A DNA stretch of 64,000 nucleotides from Sphingopyxis sp. JAI108 (GCF_013410105.1 NZ_JACCCJ010000003.1:186001-250000); one strand, 5' to 3'. Shown: positions 35,260-43,029, counted from the stretch's first letter. Translations and numbers: made by a program. Notes: a model not told the origin generated them from the sequence alone.

Positions 35260-36384
35260 TTGCAACCGGACAACAAACCCGTGGCTTTCCCGACACGCAT
35301 CCCGATTTCCGCCGCGCTTCTCGCGATCGCGTTGACCCCGCCACTCGCCGCGCAGACGGCGACGATAACGGGCATCGACGCGCTTCGCGAATGGAACCTC
35401 GTCGTGCTCGGCAACCTCGAATCCTCGTCCGAGGTCGAGGGGCGGACCTTCGTCGGCGGCAATCTGGCGGGCAATTCGTCCAATTACGGCATCCGCGCCT
35501 TGGCGTCGCCGAACGGCCAGCCGGGGCTGACCGTCGTCGGCAACGTCAACGGAAGCCACAAGAACCTCAACAACGGGTCGGGAGCGGTCGTCGGCGGCAA
35601 TGTGACGAGCGGTTTCAACCTCAACGGACCGAACCAGACGGTGAAGGTCGGCGGGATGATCCGCAACACCAACGTCAACCAGAATATGGTCGTCGCGAAC
35701 CTCGACGCGACGAACCCGGCGTTCGGGCTGGGGCTGCAGCAGCAGAAGGCCGACCTCAAGAGCAGCCTCGGCAGCCTGTCGTTCGACATGGGCACGCTGG
35801 CGGCGACCGGTCGGATGACGGTGCAGGGCAATCGGGGCGTTTTCAGCGCGCAGCCGAATGCGCAGGGGCTCGCGGTGTTCAACATCACCGCCGCCGACCT
35901 CGACAGGATCGGCGAGATTCAATTCGACCTGGGCGGCGCCGACACCGCGATCGTCAACGTCAGCGGCCGGACCGCCACGCTCAACGACAATTTCCTCGGC
36001 GGCACGAACAACCTTGGCGAGCGGGTGATCTGGAATTTTCCCGACGCCGAGGAACTGACGCTGACGACCGCGTGGGGCGGTTCGGTGCTCGCGCCGCTCG
36101 CCGACGCCGAGACGCGCAATTATATCCAGGGGTCGGGGGTGTTCGGCAACCTCAGGCAGAACGGCGAAATGCACATCGGCACCTTCAAGGGCGGCTATGT
36201 GACCCCGCCGCCGGGCGGCACATCGACCGGCGGCGACAGCTCGACGGGGGGATCGTCGGGCGGCGGTTCGTCCGGCGGCGACGCGGTTCCGGTTCCCGAG
36301 CCGGGGATGTTCGGCCTGTTCGGGCTGGGTGTCGCCGGGTTGATCCTTTGGCAACGTCGCCGCGCGCGTCGGGGCGAGCGATAA
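35260..36384 (+). CDS. choice-of-anchor A domain protein with PEP-CTERM sorting signal
   Basis: A 374-residue exported protein. A signal peptide (about 15-32, AALLAIALTPPLAAQ) is followed by a choice-of-anchor A domain (about 40-310, with LVVLGNLESSSEVEGRTFVGGNLAG). A Gly/Ser/Thr-rich linker leads to the PEP-CTERM tail VPVPEPGMFG, hydrophobic helix, then WQRRRARR. Such proteins are surface or biofilm-matrix proteins cut and attached by an exosortase. The start is uncertain: TTG 35260 or GTG 35281, as no ATG fits. Confidence 0.85.
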   Translation: MQPDNKPVAFPTRIPISAALLAIALTPPLAAQTATITGIDALREWNLVVLGNLESSSEVEGRTFVGGNLAGNSSNYGIRALASPNGQPGLTVVGNVNGSHKNLNNGSGAVVGGNVTSGFNLNGPNQTVKVGGMIRNTNVNQNMVVANLDATNPAFGLGLQQQKADLKSSLGSLSFDMGTLAATGRMTVQGNRGVFSAQPNAQGLAVFNITAADLDRIGEIQFDLGGADTAIVNVSGRTATLNDNFLGGTNNLGERVIWNFPDAEELTLTTAWGGSVLAPLADAETRNYIQGSGVFGNLRQNGEMHIGTFKGGYVTPPPGGTSTGGDSSTGGSSGGGSSGGDAVPVPEPGMFGLFGLGVAGLILWQRRRARRGER

Positions 36385-36628
36385 CCGTCAAGTCGTTTGT
36401 CGATTTGAACCGGCCGCTCGTCGAAGGTGAGGGCGGGCCGAGGTGCGACTTATGACAATGAAATAACGTATCTTTTTATGGGCATCGCGGCGTTCCGGCG
36501 TGATGATCCGATCGCGCTTGCGCGCCGACAGGAGGTAACTCACCCGCCAAATCTCGCCCGGCGGCGGTCATGGCTCGACGGGCCGATGCGACCGCCCCCT
36601 TCGTTTCCCCCACCGAAGGCTCTCCCCC

Positions 36629-36925
36629 ATGAAATTCCCCCATGCCACATCCATCGGGCAAGGCGACGGCGGCTGCGACTGCCTGCCGCGCCCCGACTCC
36701 GTTGCCGACGTCCGCCCCCTGACCGCTTTCGTCCTCAGATATCGCGACGCCTGGTTCGGGATGGAGAAGCGCGTCGCGTTCGAGGCCGAGGATGTCGCCG
36801 CGGCGCTGGCGATGATGGATCGCGAGCCGATCGGCGAATGGGCCGAATTGTCGAGTGGGGGCGAGGTGATTTGCCGGCGCGGGTTTGAGCCGGGGGGCGC
36901 CGCCGATTATTGGGTCGCCGACTGA
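36629..36925 (+). CDS. hypothetical small protein
   Basis: A 98-residue protein with no recognised family. The core FVLRYRDAWFGMEKRVAFEAEDVAAALAMM reads as a strand-helix unit, and it ends with an acidic EWAELSSGGEVICRR segment. GC3 and codon use look like the neighbours, so it is probably real. It follows a 244-base stretch (36385-36628) where I see no gene or strong repeat. Confidence 0.6.
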   Translation: MKFPHATSIGQGDGGCDCLPRPDSVADVRPLTAFVLRYRDAWFGMEKRVAFEAEDVAAALAMMDREPIGEWAELSSGGEVICRRGFEPGGAADYWVAD

Positions 36926-36927
36926 GA

Positions 36928-36946
36928 CCCCGGCGCACGACCGGGG
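36928..36946. terminator. short hairpin between convergent genes
   Basis: CCCCGG and CCGGGG pair around a 7-base loop between the hypothetical gene and the convergent acetyltransferase gene. The stem is only 6 bases with no T-run. Confidence 0.4.
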
Positions 36947-36947
36947 C

Positions 36948-37481
36948 TCAACGCAGCGCCTTCCCCATGCGGATGAGCGGAACCGGGACACCGTCCGGAC
37001 CCGGCGCCTCGACCCGTTCGATGGGCGTGTAGCCGCAGGCGCGGTAGAGCGGTTCGCCCGACAGCGTCGCCATCATTTCGGCGCGGCGGAATCCCGCGGC
37101 GCGCGCCGCATCCTCGCAGAGCGTCATGACCAGCCGGCCGACGCCGCGGCGGGCAAAATCGGGATGGGTATACATGGCGCGAATGCGCGCGGCGTCGACG
37201 GCGGGGGCGAGCGGAGCGGGATCGCGCAGGTCTTTGCTGTGGTCGCCGCCATAGAGCGTCGCGCGGTGCGACCAGCCGCCGCACCCCGCGATCCGGCCGC
37301 CGTTCTCGACGACGAAATAGGTGCCGTCGGCGATCAGCTGGGTGTCGAGGCCCATGACCGCCCGGCTCGCCGCGATCTGCGCGGCGGACAGAAAGCCTTT
37401 TTGCAGTTCGGCGATGGCGCGCGCCATCACGTCGCGCAGGGCGTCGAGGTCGGCGGCGGTGGCGATGCGGTGCGTGAACAT
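36948..37481 (-). CDS. GNAT-family N-acetyltransferase
   Basis: A 177-residue acyltransferase. The acetyl-CoA-binding motif A is MYTHPDFARRGVGRLVMTLCEDAARAAGF (Arg/Gly core RRGVGR near residues 116-121), followed by LYRACGYTPIER, the motif B end. Acceptor is unknown. ATG 37481 gives the standard family N-terminus (HRIATAADLDALRDVM). A short coiled-coil gene lies upstream on the same strand, 35 bases away. Confidence 0.9.
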   Translation of the reverse strand: MFTHRIATAADLDALRDVMARAIAELQKGFLSAAQIAASRAVMGLDTQLIADGTYFVVENGGRIAGCGGWSHRATLYGGDHSKDLRDPAPLAPAVDAARIRAMYTHPDFARRGVGRLVMTLCEDAARAAGFRRAEMMATLSGEPLYRACGYTPIERVEAPGPDGVPVPLIRMGKALR

Positions 37482-37516
37482 CGCGTCGGCCTGTAGCGGA
37501 CGGGGTCGGGAGCGGT

Positions 37517-37720
37517 CTAGGAGGTGGCGGCGCGGAGCTTGGCGACGGCCTCTTCGCGCTCGGCGCGCGCGGTTTCGGCGCGTTCGAGCTTGTCGGCCAT
37601 CGCCTGCCACGCGGCGGCGGCACGCAAATTGCGGTCGCGGACCTGCCCCAACGCCGTCTCCGCGGCCTCGGTGCCGCACTTGGCGGCCTGTGCCAGATAG
37701 AATTCGCGGGTGGCGGACAT
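37517..37720 (-). CDS. hypothetical small helical protein
   Basis: A 67-residue, Ala/Glu/Arg-rich protein predicted to be all helix or coiled coil (YLAQAAKCGTEAAETALGQV, then ADKLERAETARAEREEAV). One cysteine is present. No signal or membrane segment. It probably belongs to a short sphingomonad-specific family; function unknown. It reads toward the acetyltransferase gene. Confidence 0.65.
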   Translation of the reverse strand: MSATREFYLAQAAKCGTEAAETALGQVRDRNLRAAAAWQAMADKLERAETARAEREEAVAKLRAATS

Positions 37721-37745
37721 CGAAGCGGGCCTTTCGAGCTGGGTC

Positions 37746-37901
37746 TTAGTCGACCATGTCGGCGATCAGGCGGCGGAGTTCGCGGCGCGACAGCGTCGGC
37801 GAACGGCGGCGCGGCGCCGAGGGAAGGGTGATCGCCTTGCCGGCGAGCGGAAGCCCCGCAAGACGCGGGAAAATCGAATGGGTATCAAACATAGTCATCA
37901 T
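37746..37901 (-). CDS. hypothetical 48-51 residue protein
   Basis: A short open frame (MFDTHSIFPRLAGLP..., ending RRELRRLIADMVD) with good codon use. Start ATG 37892 gives 48 residues; ATGs at 37898 and 37901 are in frame and give 50-51. The C-terminal RRELRRLIADM helix is basic and DUF1127-like in feel, though too short to assign. It sits between the 67-residue gene and the csp-infA operon on the same strand. Confidence 0.55.
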   Translation of the reverse strand: MMTMFDTHSIFPRLAGLPLAGKAITLPSAPRRRSPTLSRRELRRLIADMVD

Positions 37902-37946
37902 CTTTATTTTTAATTACAAGTCATTGTAGTTATTGTTGTCGTGGAA

Positions 37947-37967
37947 GCCGGCGCCTCTCGCGCCGGC
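37947..37967 (-). terminator. terminator hairpin of the csp-infA operon
   Basis: GCCGGCGC and GCGCCGGC pair perfectly around a 5-base loop, 16 bases after the infA stop on the minus strand, followed by TT. Confidence 0.7.
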
Positions 37968-37982
37968 CGTCGTTGCTAAGGG

Positions 37983-38243
37983 TCAGCGCCGTTGCTTGCG
38001 CTGGCCGGGGACGACCGGCCCGCCACCGCGTTCGCGATAGACGAGGCGGCCCTTGGTCAGGTCATAGGGCGTCATTTCGACGCGCACGGCATCGCCGACG
38101 ACCGACCGGATGCGGAAACGCCGCATCCGGCCAGCCGTGTAGACGATGACCCGATGACCATTTTCGAGCATGACGCCGAAGCGCCCGTCGGGCAGGATCT
38201 CGTCGATCTGCCCCTCGAAGGTCATGAGTTCCTCTTTGGCCAA
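37983..38243 (-). CDS. infA: translation initiation factor IF-1 (extended, likely second copy)
   Basis: An 86-residue OB-fold protein matching IF-1: [43 protein letters not shown] core with the conserved [11 protein letters not shown] end. It is 14 residues longer than usual IF-1, with a C-terminal basic tail ([17 protein letters not shown]). The tail and the location behind a cold-shock gene (2-base gap) suggest a specialised cold-shock copy in addition to a standard infA elsewhere. That second point cannot be tested here. Confidence 0.88.
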   Translation of the reverse strand: MAKEELMTFEGQIDEILPDGRFGVMLENGHRVIVYTAGRMRRFRIRSVVGDAVRVEMTPYDLTKGRLVYRERGGGPVVPGQRKQRR

Positions 38244-38245
38244 AA

Positions 38246-38452
38246 TCAGGCCGACTGGAGGTTGATCGCCGAGACCTTGCCGTTCTTGCCGGTTTCGAGC
38301 TCGTACGAGACGCGCTGGTCCTTGTTCAGCGTGTCCATGCCCGCGGCCTGGACCGCGGTGATGTGGACGAAGCTGTCGCCCGAGCCGTCTTCATTTTCGA
38401 TGAAGCCGTAGCCCTTGTCGCTGTTGAAGAATTTTACTGTGCCGATGGCCAT
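38246..38452 (-). CDS. cold shock protein (CspA family)
   Basis: A 68-residue single OB-fold protein with both RNA-binding motifs: [11 protein letters not shown] (RNP1) and SFVHITAVQ (RNP2). It melts mRNA structure at low temperature. ATG 38452. The gene heads a csp-infA operon with a 120-base structured leader, as is typical for cold-induced csp genes. Confidence 0.95.
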   Translation of the reverse strand: MAIGTVKFFNSDKGYGFIENEDGSGDSFVHITAVQAAGMDTLNKDQRVSYELETGKNGKVSAINLQSA

Positions 38453-38607
38453 GGGTGTTTCCTTTCACGAGAAACGGGAATCCACCGGCAAAAGCACCGG
38501 CGGAGCTGGTAGCATGTGAAGGGAAGAGTCTGCCCCAAGGGGCCGTCAAATTCCGTCGCAGGCGACGTTAGCGGGACCCATATGGAGGATTGATCGCGAA
38601 AAGTCAA
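38453..38607 (-). promoter_or_regulatory. promoter and structured leader of csp-infA
   Basis: On the minus strand TTGACT (38602-38607) and CATATG (38579-38584) are 17 bases apart, giving a transcript start near 38572 and a leader of about 120 bases. The leader holds two perfect hairpins, CGTCGC/GCGACG (38554-38567) and GCCCC/GGGGC (38532-38543). Cold-shock genes often fold such leaders to control translation with temperature. Confidence 0.6.
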
Positions 38608-38697
38608 GATCATGGGCAAATTGCCGTGAAATTGCGGCGAATTATCGAGCGCGTTCGGGCGCCCGATGCGGCGCGCAACACGATAAGGACGCAGTGA

Positions 38698-38724
38698 TTT
38701 ATTTCGGCCGGCCGCGGAAATAAA
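38698..38724. repeat. inverted repeat with AT arms and GC core
   Basis: TTTATTTC and GAAATAAA are perfect 8-base arms around GGCCGGCCGCG. It is upstream of the csp promoter, in a stretch (38608-38736) without a gene. It could be a two-way terminator for leftward transcripts entering the csp region, or a protein-binding site. Confidence 0.5.
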
Positions 38725-38736
38725 CCGCGATTATTT

Positions 38737-38967
38737 TCAGGCGGGAGGCGAATTTTGCACGGACTTTCCCGCGTCGCTGCATCGGTGGATCGATCGTCGG
38801 GGCAAAGCTGCCGGGGCAGGCGCTATCCGCTCGCCGATTTCCGGACGGGCCCGGGCATCGGCCCGGGTATCGGCTCCGGCGTTGTTGGCGGGACCGGGCA
38901 GCGCGAGGAAGGCGCGGCGCGCGGCTTCGCCGGCGCGGCGCAGCGGGGCGAGGCCGGCTTCGCGCAT
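38737..38967 (-). CDS. doubtful small open frame downstream of a hypothetical gene
   Basis: A 76-residue frame starting MREAGLAPLRRAGEAARRAFLALPG. The reading is open further upstream as ERTLDPDEEEAFVA directly to the TAA of the previous gene, and that upstream part looks coding. No ATG, GTG or TTG is available there, so the gene either starts at 38967 or is damaged by a stop or frameshift. C-terminal half is low complexity. Confidence 0.35.
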   Translation of the reverse strand: MREAGLAPLRRAGEAARRAFLALPGPANNAGADTRADARARPEIGERIAPAPAALPRRSIHRCSDAGKSVQNSPPA

Positions 38968-39009
38968 GGCGACAAACGCCTCTTCCTCGTCGGGATCGAG
39001 GGTGCGTTC

Positions 39010-39279
39010 TTAGTTGTAATCGCCGAATTCGCCCACTTCGGTACCGATGAAATCGTCGGGCGGCGGGAAATAGGTGCGCCGCCGGCCCGTTTCGTGGTCG
39101 GTCCAGACGGTCATTTCGGCGGCGAGCTGTTCGGGGGTCTGTTCGACATAAGCGCCGGGAGCGGGATCGGCGGAAATCTGCGCAACTTCATTCGCGATCG
39201 GGATGTTTTTCCAGAGCGCGGCGAGCGGGTTGGCACGATTGCCCCGCGACGATGGGGTCAGCGGTGGTGGCTTCTCCAT
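39010..39279 (-). CDS. hypothetical small protein
   Basis: An 89-residue acidic, proline-containing soluble protein (MEKPPPLTPSSRGN..., PEQLAAEMTVWTDHETGRRRTYFPPPDDFIG). No family recognised. ATG 39279 is preferred to 39324 because the longer form starts with sequence overlapping the leader of the divergent gene. It lies in a small cluster of unknown minus-strand genes behind csp. Confidence 0.6.
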   Translation of the reverse strand: MEKPPPLTPSSRGNRANPLAALWKNIPIANEVAQISADPAPGAYVEQTPEQLAAEMTVWTDHETGRRRTYFPPPDDFIGTEVGEFGDYN

Positions 39280-39429
39280 CCGTCGCTGTCCAAGGGGCAG
39301 GAAGCCACGTAATTCCGCCCGCAAGGCTCGGCTCGTCCCGCGCGGGGCACGGCCGGGCAGCCCATCGTTGGCCAGCGCCGCCGGGCGCCGTCATGGTCGG
39401 GGTTCCCATCCATCAACAGGAGACAAGCC

Positions 39430-39996
39430 ATGAAAAAGCCGTTCGGCTTTATCGCATCGCTGTGCCTTGCGGGCGCGGCGGTTCACGGGGCGCCGGCGCT
39501 GGCGACGCAGGGCAATCCCGCGCCGACCGCCGCGCCTGCGGCGACGCTGACGCCGGGGACCAAGGTCCGTGACTCGGCGGGCGAGGTCGTCGGGACGATC
39601 ATGCAGGTCGAAGGCGGCCGGGTCGCGGTCGCGGTCGGCAACAACGGGATCGTCGTGCCCGCGAACGCCTTTATGCAGACCGACAACGGGCCGGCGTTGA
39701 GCGTGACCAAGGCCCAGCTGGTGGCATCGGTCCAGCAGGCCGCACAGGAAAATGCGGCGGCGCTCGACAAGGAGCTGAAGGTCGGCGCCAATGTCAGCAG
39801 CGCCGGAGGCAACAGCGTGCTGGGTCAGGTCAAGGCGGTCAACGCCGACAGCGCGGTGCTTGCGACCGGGACGGGTGACGTGACGCTGCCGCGGTCCTTG
39901 TTGTTCGCCACCAAGACCGGGTTGGCCGCCAATTTGTCGGGCAAGCAGTTCGCGGCGGCCGTCGCCAAGGCGAAGGGTGCAGTGCCCGCCCGATGA
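39430..39996 (+). CDS. exported protein with PRC-barrel-like repeats
   Basis: A 188-residue protein with a signal peptide (about 1-26, ending ALATQG). Two similar modules follow: TPGTKVRDSAGEVVGTIMQVEGG and KVGANVSSAGGNSVLGQVKAVNAD, each reading like one PRC-barrel strand set. Between them is a VTKAQLVASVQQAAQENAAAL helix. Periplasmic, function unknown. AGGAGA is upstream of ATG 39430. Confidence 0.75.
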   Translation: MKKPFGFIASLCLAGAAVHGAPALATQGNPAPTAAPAATLTPGTKVRDSAGEVVGTIMQVEGGRVAVAVGNNGIVVPANAFMQTDNGPALSVTKAQLVASVQQAAQENAAALDKELKVGANVSSAGGNSVLGQVKAVNADSAVLATGTGDVTLPRSLLFATKTGLAANLSGKQFAAAVAKAKGAVPAR

Positions 39997-40032
39997 TGCC
40001 CGCCCGGTGACGCTCGGGCGGCGAGCGGGGCG

Positions 40033-41697
40033 TTACGCTCCGTTCGCCGCGCTGAGGATCGCCCGCACGCTGGCCGTCGCGACGTCGGTGTCCAGCCCGC
40101 AGCCGAACAGGCTTTTGCCGTCCGCGGTGCGGCATTCCACATAAGCCGCGGCCTGCACATTGCTGCCCTGGCCGATCGCGTGCTCGCTGTAATCGACGAT
40201 GTCCATGATCGGGCCGCCGCTCTCGGCGAGCGCGGCAATGACGCTGCTCATCAGGCCGTTGCCGCGGCCGCTGACGCTGCGCGTCGCGCCGTCGATGGTG
40301 AGCTTGCCGGCGAAGATGCGGTCGGTGCCCGCATGGCTCTCGGACCAGTCGACGAGCTGGAAGCGCTTGCCCTCGGTGACCAGATAGGCGTGGTCGAAGG
40401 CGCCCCAGATATCCTCGGCCCCGAGTTCGCGGCTGGTTTCGTCGGCGAGTGCCTGCACGACATGGCTGAAGCTCGCCTGCATCTTCTTGGGGAGTTTCAG
40501 GCCCTTGTCCTGTTCGAGCACCCAGGCGACGCCGCCCTTGCCCGACTGGCTGTTGACGCGGATCACCGCTTCATAGCTGCGGCCGAGGTCGGCGGGGTCG
40601 ATGGGCAGGTAGGGGACTTCCCAGCGCTCGTCATTCTGGCGTTCGCGCGCGGCGAAGCCCTTTTTGATCGCGTCCTGATGGCTGCCCGAGAAGGCGGTGT
40701 AGACGAGTTCGCCGCCATAGGGGTGGCGCGGGTGGACGGGCAGATTGTTGCAATATTCGACCGTCTGGATGACCTCGTCGATGTTCGAGAAGTCGAGTTC
40801 GGGATCGACGCCCTGCGTGTACATGTTGAGCGCGATGGTGACGAGGCAGGTGTTGCCGGTGCGCTCGCCATTGCCGAACAGGCAGCCCTCGACGCGGTCG
40901 GCGCCCGCGAGCAGGCCGAGCTCGGCCGCCGCGACGCCGGTGCCGCGGTCGTTGTGGGTGTGGAGGCTGATGATCGCGGCGTCGCGGTTGGGCAGATTCT
41001 TGCCGAAATATTCGATCTGGTCGGCGTAGATGTTCGCCGTCGCCGCCTCGACTGTAGCGGGCAGGTTGAGGATGATCGGATTGTCGGTGGTGGGTGCAAG
41101 GATCTGCATCACCGCTTCGCAAACCTCGATGCTGAAATCGATCTCGGTCGTCGAGAAGCATTCGGGGCTGTACTGGAAACGCCAGTTGGTATCGGGCAGA
41201 CGCGCGGCATTGTCGCGCAGCTGCTTGGCGCCGTCGATCGCGATCTGTTTGATGTCGGTCTTGTCCATGCCGAAGACGATCTTGCGCCACGCGGGGGCGA
41301 CGGCGTTGTAGACGTGGACGATCGCGGTTTTCGCGCCCGCGAGGCTGTCGAAGCTGGTGCGGATGAGGTCGGCGCGGCTTTGCGTCAGCACCTGCGGGGT
41401 GACGTCGTCGGGGATGCGGCCGTCGCGGACGAGGCCGGAGATGAAGTCGAATTCGGTCGCGCCGGCGCTGGGGAAGCCGACTTCGATCTCTTTGAGGCCG
41501 ATGCGGACGAGCAGGTCGAAGAAGCGCGCCTTTTTCTCGGCATCCATCGGGTCGATCAGCGCCTGATTGCCGTCGCGCATGTCGGTGGAGAGCCAGATCG
41601 GGGCCTGGGTGATCGTGCGGCCGGGCCATTCGCGGGTTCCCAGGGGAATCTGCGGAAAGGCGCTATATTTGACCGAGGGGTCGCGGAGCATGGTCAT
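40033..41697 (-). CDS. leuA: 2-isopropylmalate synthase
   Basis: First committed enzyme of leucine synthesis, condensing acetyl-CoA with 2-oxoisovalerate. The 554-residue length and the STDMRDGNQALIDPMD motif (near residues 37-52) mark the LeuA type 2 branch. HTHNDRGTGVAAAELGLL near 245 carries the metal-binding His pair. The C-terminal third is the regulatory domain for leucine feedback. Upstream, a 16-residue leader peptide with LLLLRL (41782-41832) indicates attenuation by leucine supply. Confidence 0.97.
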   Translation of the reverse strand: MTMLRDPSVKYSAFPQIPLGTREWPGRTITQAPIWLSTDMRDGNQALIDPMDAEKKARFFDLLVRIGLKEIEVGFPSAGATEFDFISGLVRDGRIPDDVTPQVLTQSRADLIRTSFDSLAGAKTAIVHVYNAVAPAWRKIVFGMDKTDIKQIAIDGAKQLRDNAARLPDTNWRFQYSPECFSTTEIDFSIEVCEAVMQILAPTTDNPIILNLPATVEAATANIYADQIEYFGKNLPNRDAAIISLHTHNDRGTGVAAAELGLLAGADRVEGCLFGNGERTGNTCLVTIALNMYTQGVDPELDFSNIDEVIQTVEYCNNLPVHPRHPYGGELVYTAFSGSHQDAIKKGFAARERQNDERWEVPYLPIDPADLGRSYEAVIRVNSQSGKGGVAWVLEQDKGLKLPKKMQASFSHVVQALADETSRELGAEDIWGAFDHAYLVTEGKRFQLVDWSESHAGTDRIFAGKLTIDGATRSVSGRGNGLMSSVIAALAESGGPIMDIVDYSEHAIGQGSNVQAAAYVECRTADGKSLFGCGLDTDVATASVRAILSAANGA

Positions 41698-41781
41698 GGT
41701 GTTGGCTTCTTCTTCGGGTGGTTGCGGTGCTTTGTCGATCGGACCCTTGAGCGGGTGGCCGCGACTAGCGCGCAGCCAGTG

Positions 41782-41832
41782 TCACGCCCAAGGGCGTGTA
41801 AGTCGCAGAAGAAGAAGGGCGTTACCGCGCAT
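41782..41832 (-). CDS. leucine-rich leader peptide of leuA (attenuator peptide)
   Basis: A 16-residue frame reads M-R-G-N-A-L-L-L-L-R-L-T-R-P-W-A then TGA. Five of its sixteen residues are leucine, four in a row, encoded CTT CTT CTT CTG and later CTT. It ends 84 bases before leuA on the same strand. The RNA segment GCGACT inside the peptide (41801-41806) can pair with AGTCGC after its stop (41761-41766), and ACGCCC/GGGCGT forms a hairpin across the stop. This is the layout of a ribosome-mediated attenuator. Confidence 0.85.
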   Translation of the reverse strand: MRGNALLLLRLTRPWA

Positions 41833-41839
41833 GGGCAGG

Positions 41840-41868
41840 CTATTGGTTCAAAATGTCGCGTTTGGCAA
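41840..41868 (-). promoter_or_regulatory. probable leuA promoter
   Basis: TTGCCA (41863-41868) and CAATAG (41840-41845) on the minus strand are 17 bases apart. The -10 box ends 7 bases before the leader-peptide ATG, so the transcript would start at or next to that ATG. The leader would then be translated without a 5' untranslated region. Confidence 0.55.
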
Positions 41869-41904
41869 GGGGGGAGTGTGAAAATTGCGCGGGTTGCCTC
41901 CGTT

Positions 41905-41988
41905 CGTCATTGCGAGCGGCGCAGCCGCGCGGCAATCCAGAGCGGTACAAGGCCGCTCCTGGATTGCTTCGCTACGCTCGCAATGACG
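41905..41988. repeat. REP-like inverted repeat (copy 4)
   Basis: CGTCATTGCGAGCGGCGCAGCC on the left and the complement of the standard arm (GCTTCGCTACGCTCGCAATGACG) on the right, between the leuA promoter and the rhodanese gene. Confidence 0.9.
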
Positions 41989-42003
41989 AAGTGGGTCGAG
42001 CGG

Positions 42004-42513
42004 TTATCCCGTCACCCACTCCACCTGCGGATCGGTGAAATCGACGACGTCGGCGAGTTCGCGGACGTTGGGATAGCCATAGCCGACGAGGTTGATGAAG
42101 GTCTGGATATTGAGCGCGAGCGCGGCGCGTTTCAGCGGCACGGGGCTTCGGTGGTTCGAGAAATTATTGTTGCAATAGATGAGGATGGCGCGGTCGGGAT
42201 TCGCGCCGATCACTGCGGCGAGGCTCTCCGCGGTGAAATCGGTGAGGGGAAGGTTGACCGCGCCCTTGATGTGGCCGCGCGCGAAGGCGTCCTGCGAGCG
42301 CGCGTCGAGGAGGAGGGTGCCCGGCTTCGCGGCTTCGGCCTTGAAAGCGTCGAAGGCGATGAGGCGGGCGGCGCGTTCGGCGGCGACGGAGGCGGTGAGC
42401 GCCTGGAAGGCGGGATAGTCGATCTGGGGATTGGCCTGCGCCAGCGCGGGGGCGGCGGCGCCGACGAAGATGGGGACGAAGATGGGGGCGAGGGCGAGAA
42501 GCAGCGGGCGCAT
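42004..42513 (-). CDS. exported rhodanese-domain protein
   Basis: A 169-residue protein with a signal peptide (about 1-26, cleaved near ALAQA). The rhodanese fold follows, with LLLDARSQDAFARGHIKGAVNLPL (near 67-90) and the persulfide Cys114 in IYCNNNFSN. It would act on sulfur transfer or as a thiol protein in the periplasm. The unusual loop after Cys (NNNFSNHR) differs from standard CR-x-x-x-S/T loops. Monocistronic by position. Confidence 0.85.
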   Translation of the reverse strand: MRPLLLALAPIFVPIFVGAAAPALAQANPQIDYPAFQALTASVAAERAARLIAFDAFKAEAAKPGTLLLDARSQDAFARGHIKGAVNLPLTDFTAESLAAVIGANPDRAILIYCNNNFSNHRSPVPLKRAALALNIQTFINLVGYGYPNVRELADVVDFTDPQVEWVTG

Positions 42514-42660
42514 GAGGATCCTCCCTTGATTGGAGGAGGCTAGGCCGGGCTTGCTGGCTGTGTGATGAACCGAAAATGTCGCCGGGCCGCAAGGGGCCTC
42601 GCGGCCCGGCGCAGTGCAGGGGCTTGAAATCTCAAACGATGAAGGAAAATCACGAAGGAC

Positions 42661-43014
42661 TTAAGCGGCTTCGCTCTCGTCGTCCTCGTCCCACGGTTCG
42701 AAAAGCTCGTCCTCGATCAGATTGTCGACCGCGTGGACGCGCACGCCGATGCACCAGTCCTGCAGCGGGCCTTCCCATCCGGCCTCGACTTCGCTCAGCA
42801 CTTCGGCGGCCTCTGCCGGGCGGTCGCCGACGAGGTCGAAATCCTGCACGCCGTCGTCGGGCGGAGTGATATAGGCATGCGGGTCGAGCCGGACATTGGT
42901 CCAGCCCGCGGTGGGCGCAAGGCCTTCGACCTCGACGACCAGCACCGGATTGTCCTCGTCGCCGTCGATTCCGGCGTTCACTTCGACGATTTCACGTACC
43001 AGTTCGCTCATCAC
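42661..43014 (-). CDS. hypothetical acidic protein
   Basis: A 117-residue strongly acidic protein (many Asp/Glu, C-terminal FEPWDEDDESEAA). A beta-rich centre (NPVLVVEVEGLAPTAGWTNVRLDPHAYI) suggests a compact fold, but no family is recognised. ATG 43014 or 43011 as start. It lies downstream of the YceI gene, past a strong terminator, so it probably has its own promoter. Confidence 0.65.
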   Translation of the reverse strand: MMSELVREIVEVNAGIDGDEDNPVLVVEVEGLAPTAGWTNVRLDPHAYITPPDDGVQDFDLVGDRPAEAAEVLSEVEAGWEGPLQDWCIGVRVHAVDNLIEDELFEPWDEDDESEAA

Positions 43015-43029
43015 ACGGCTCCTTGTGCG

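Noticed and set aside
40180..42543. 787-codon plus-strand open frame across leuA and the rhodanese gene
   Set aside because: Antisense to certain genes, reads through a REP repeat, and has a composition typical of shadow frames.
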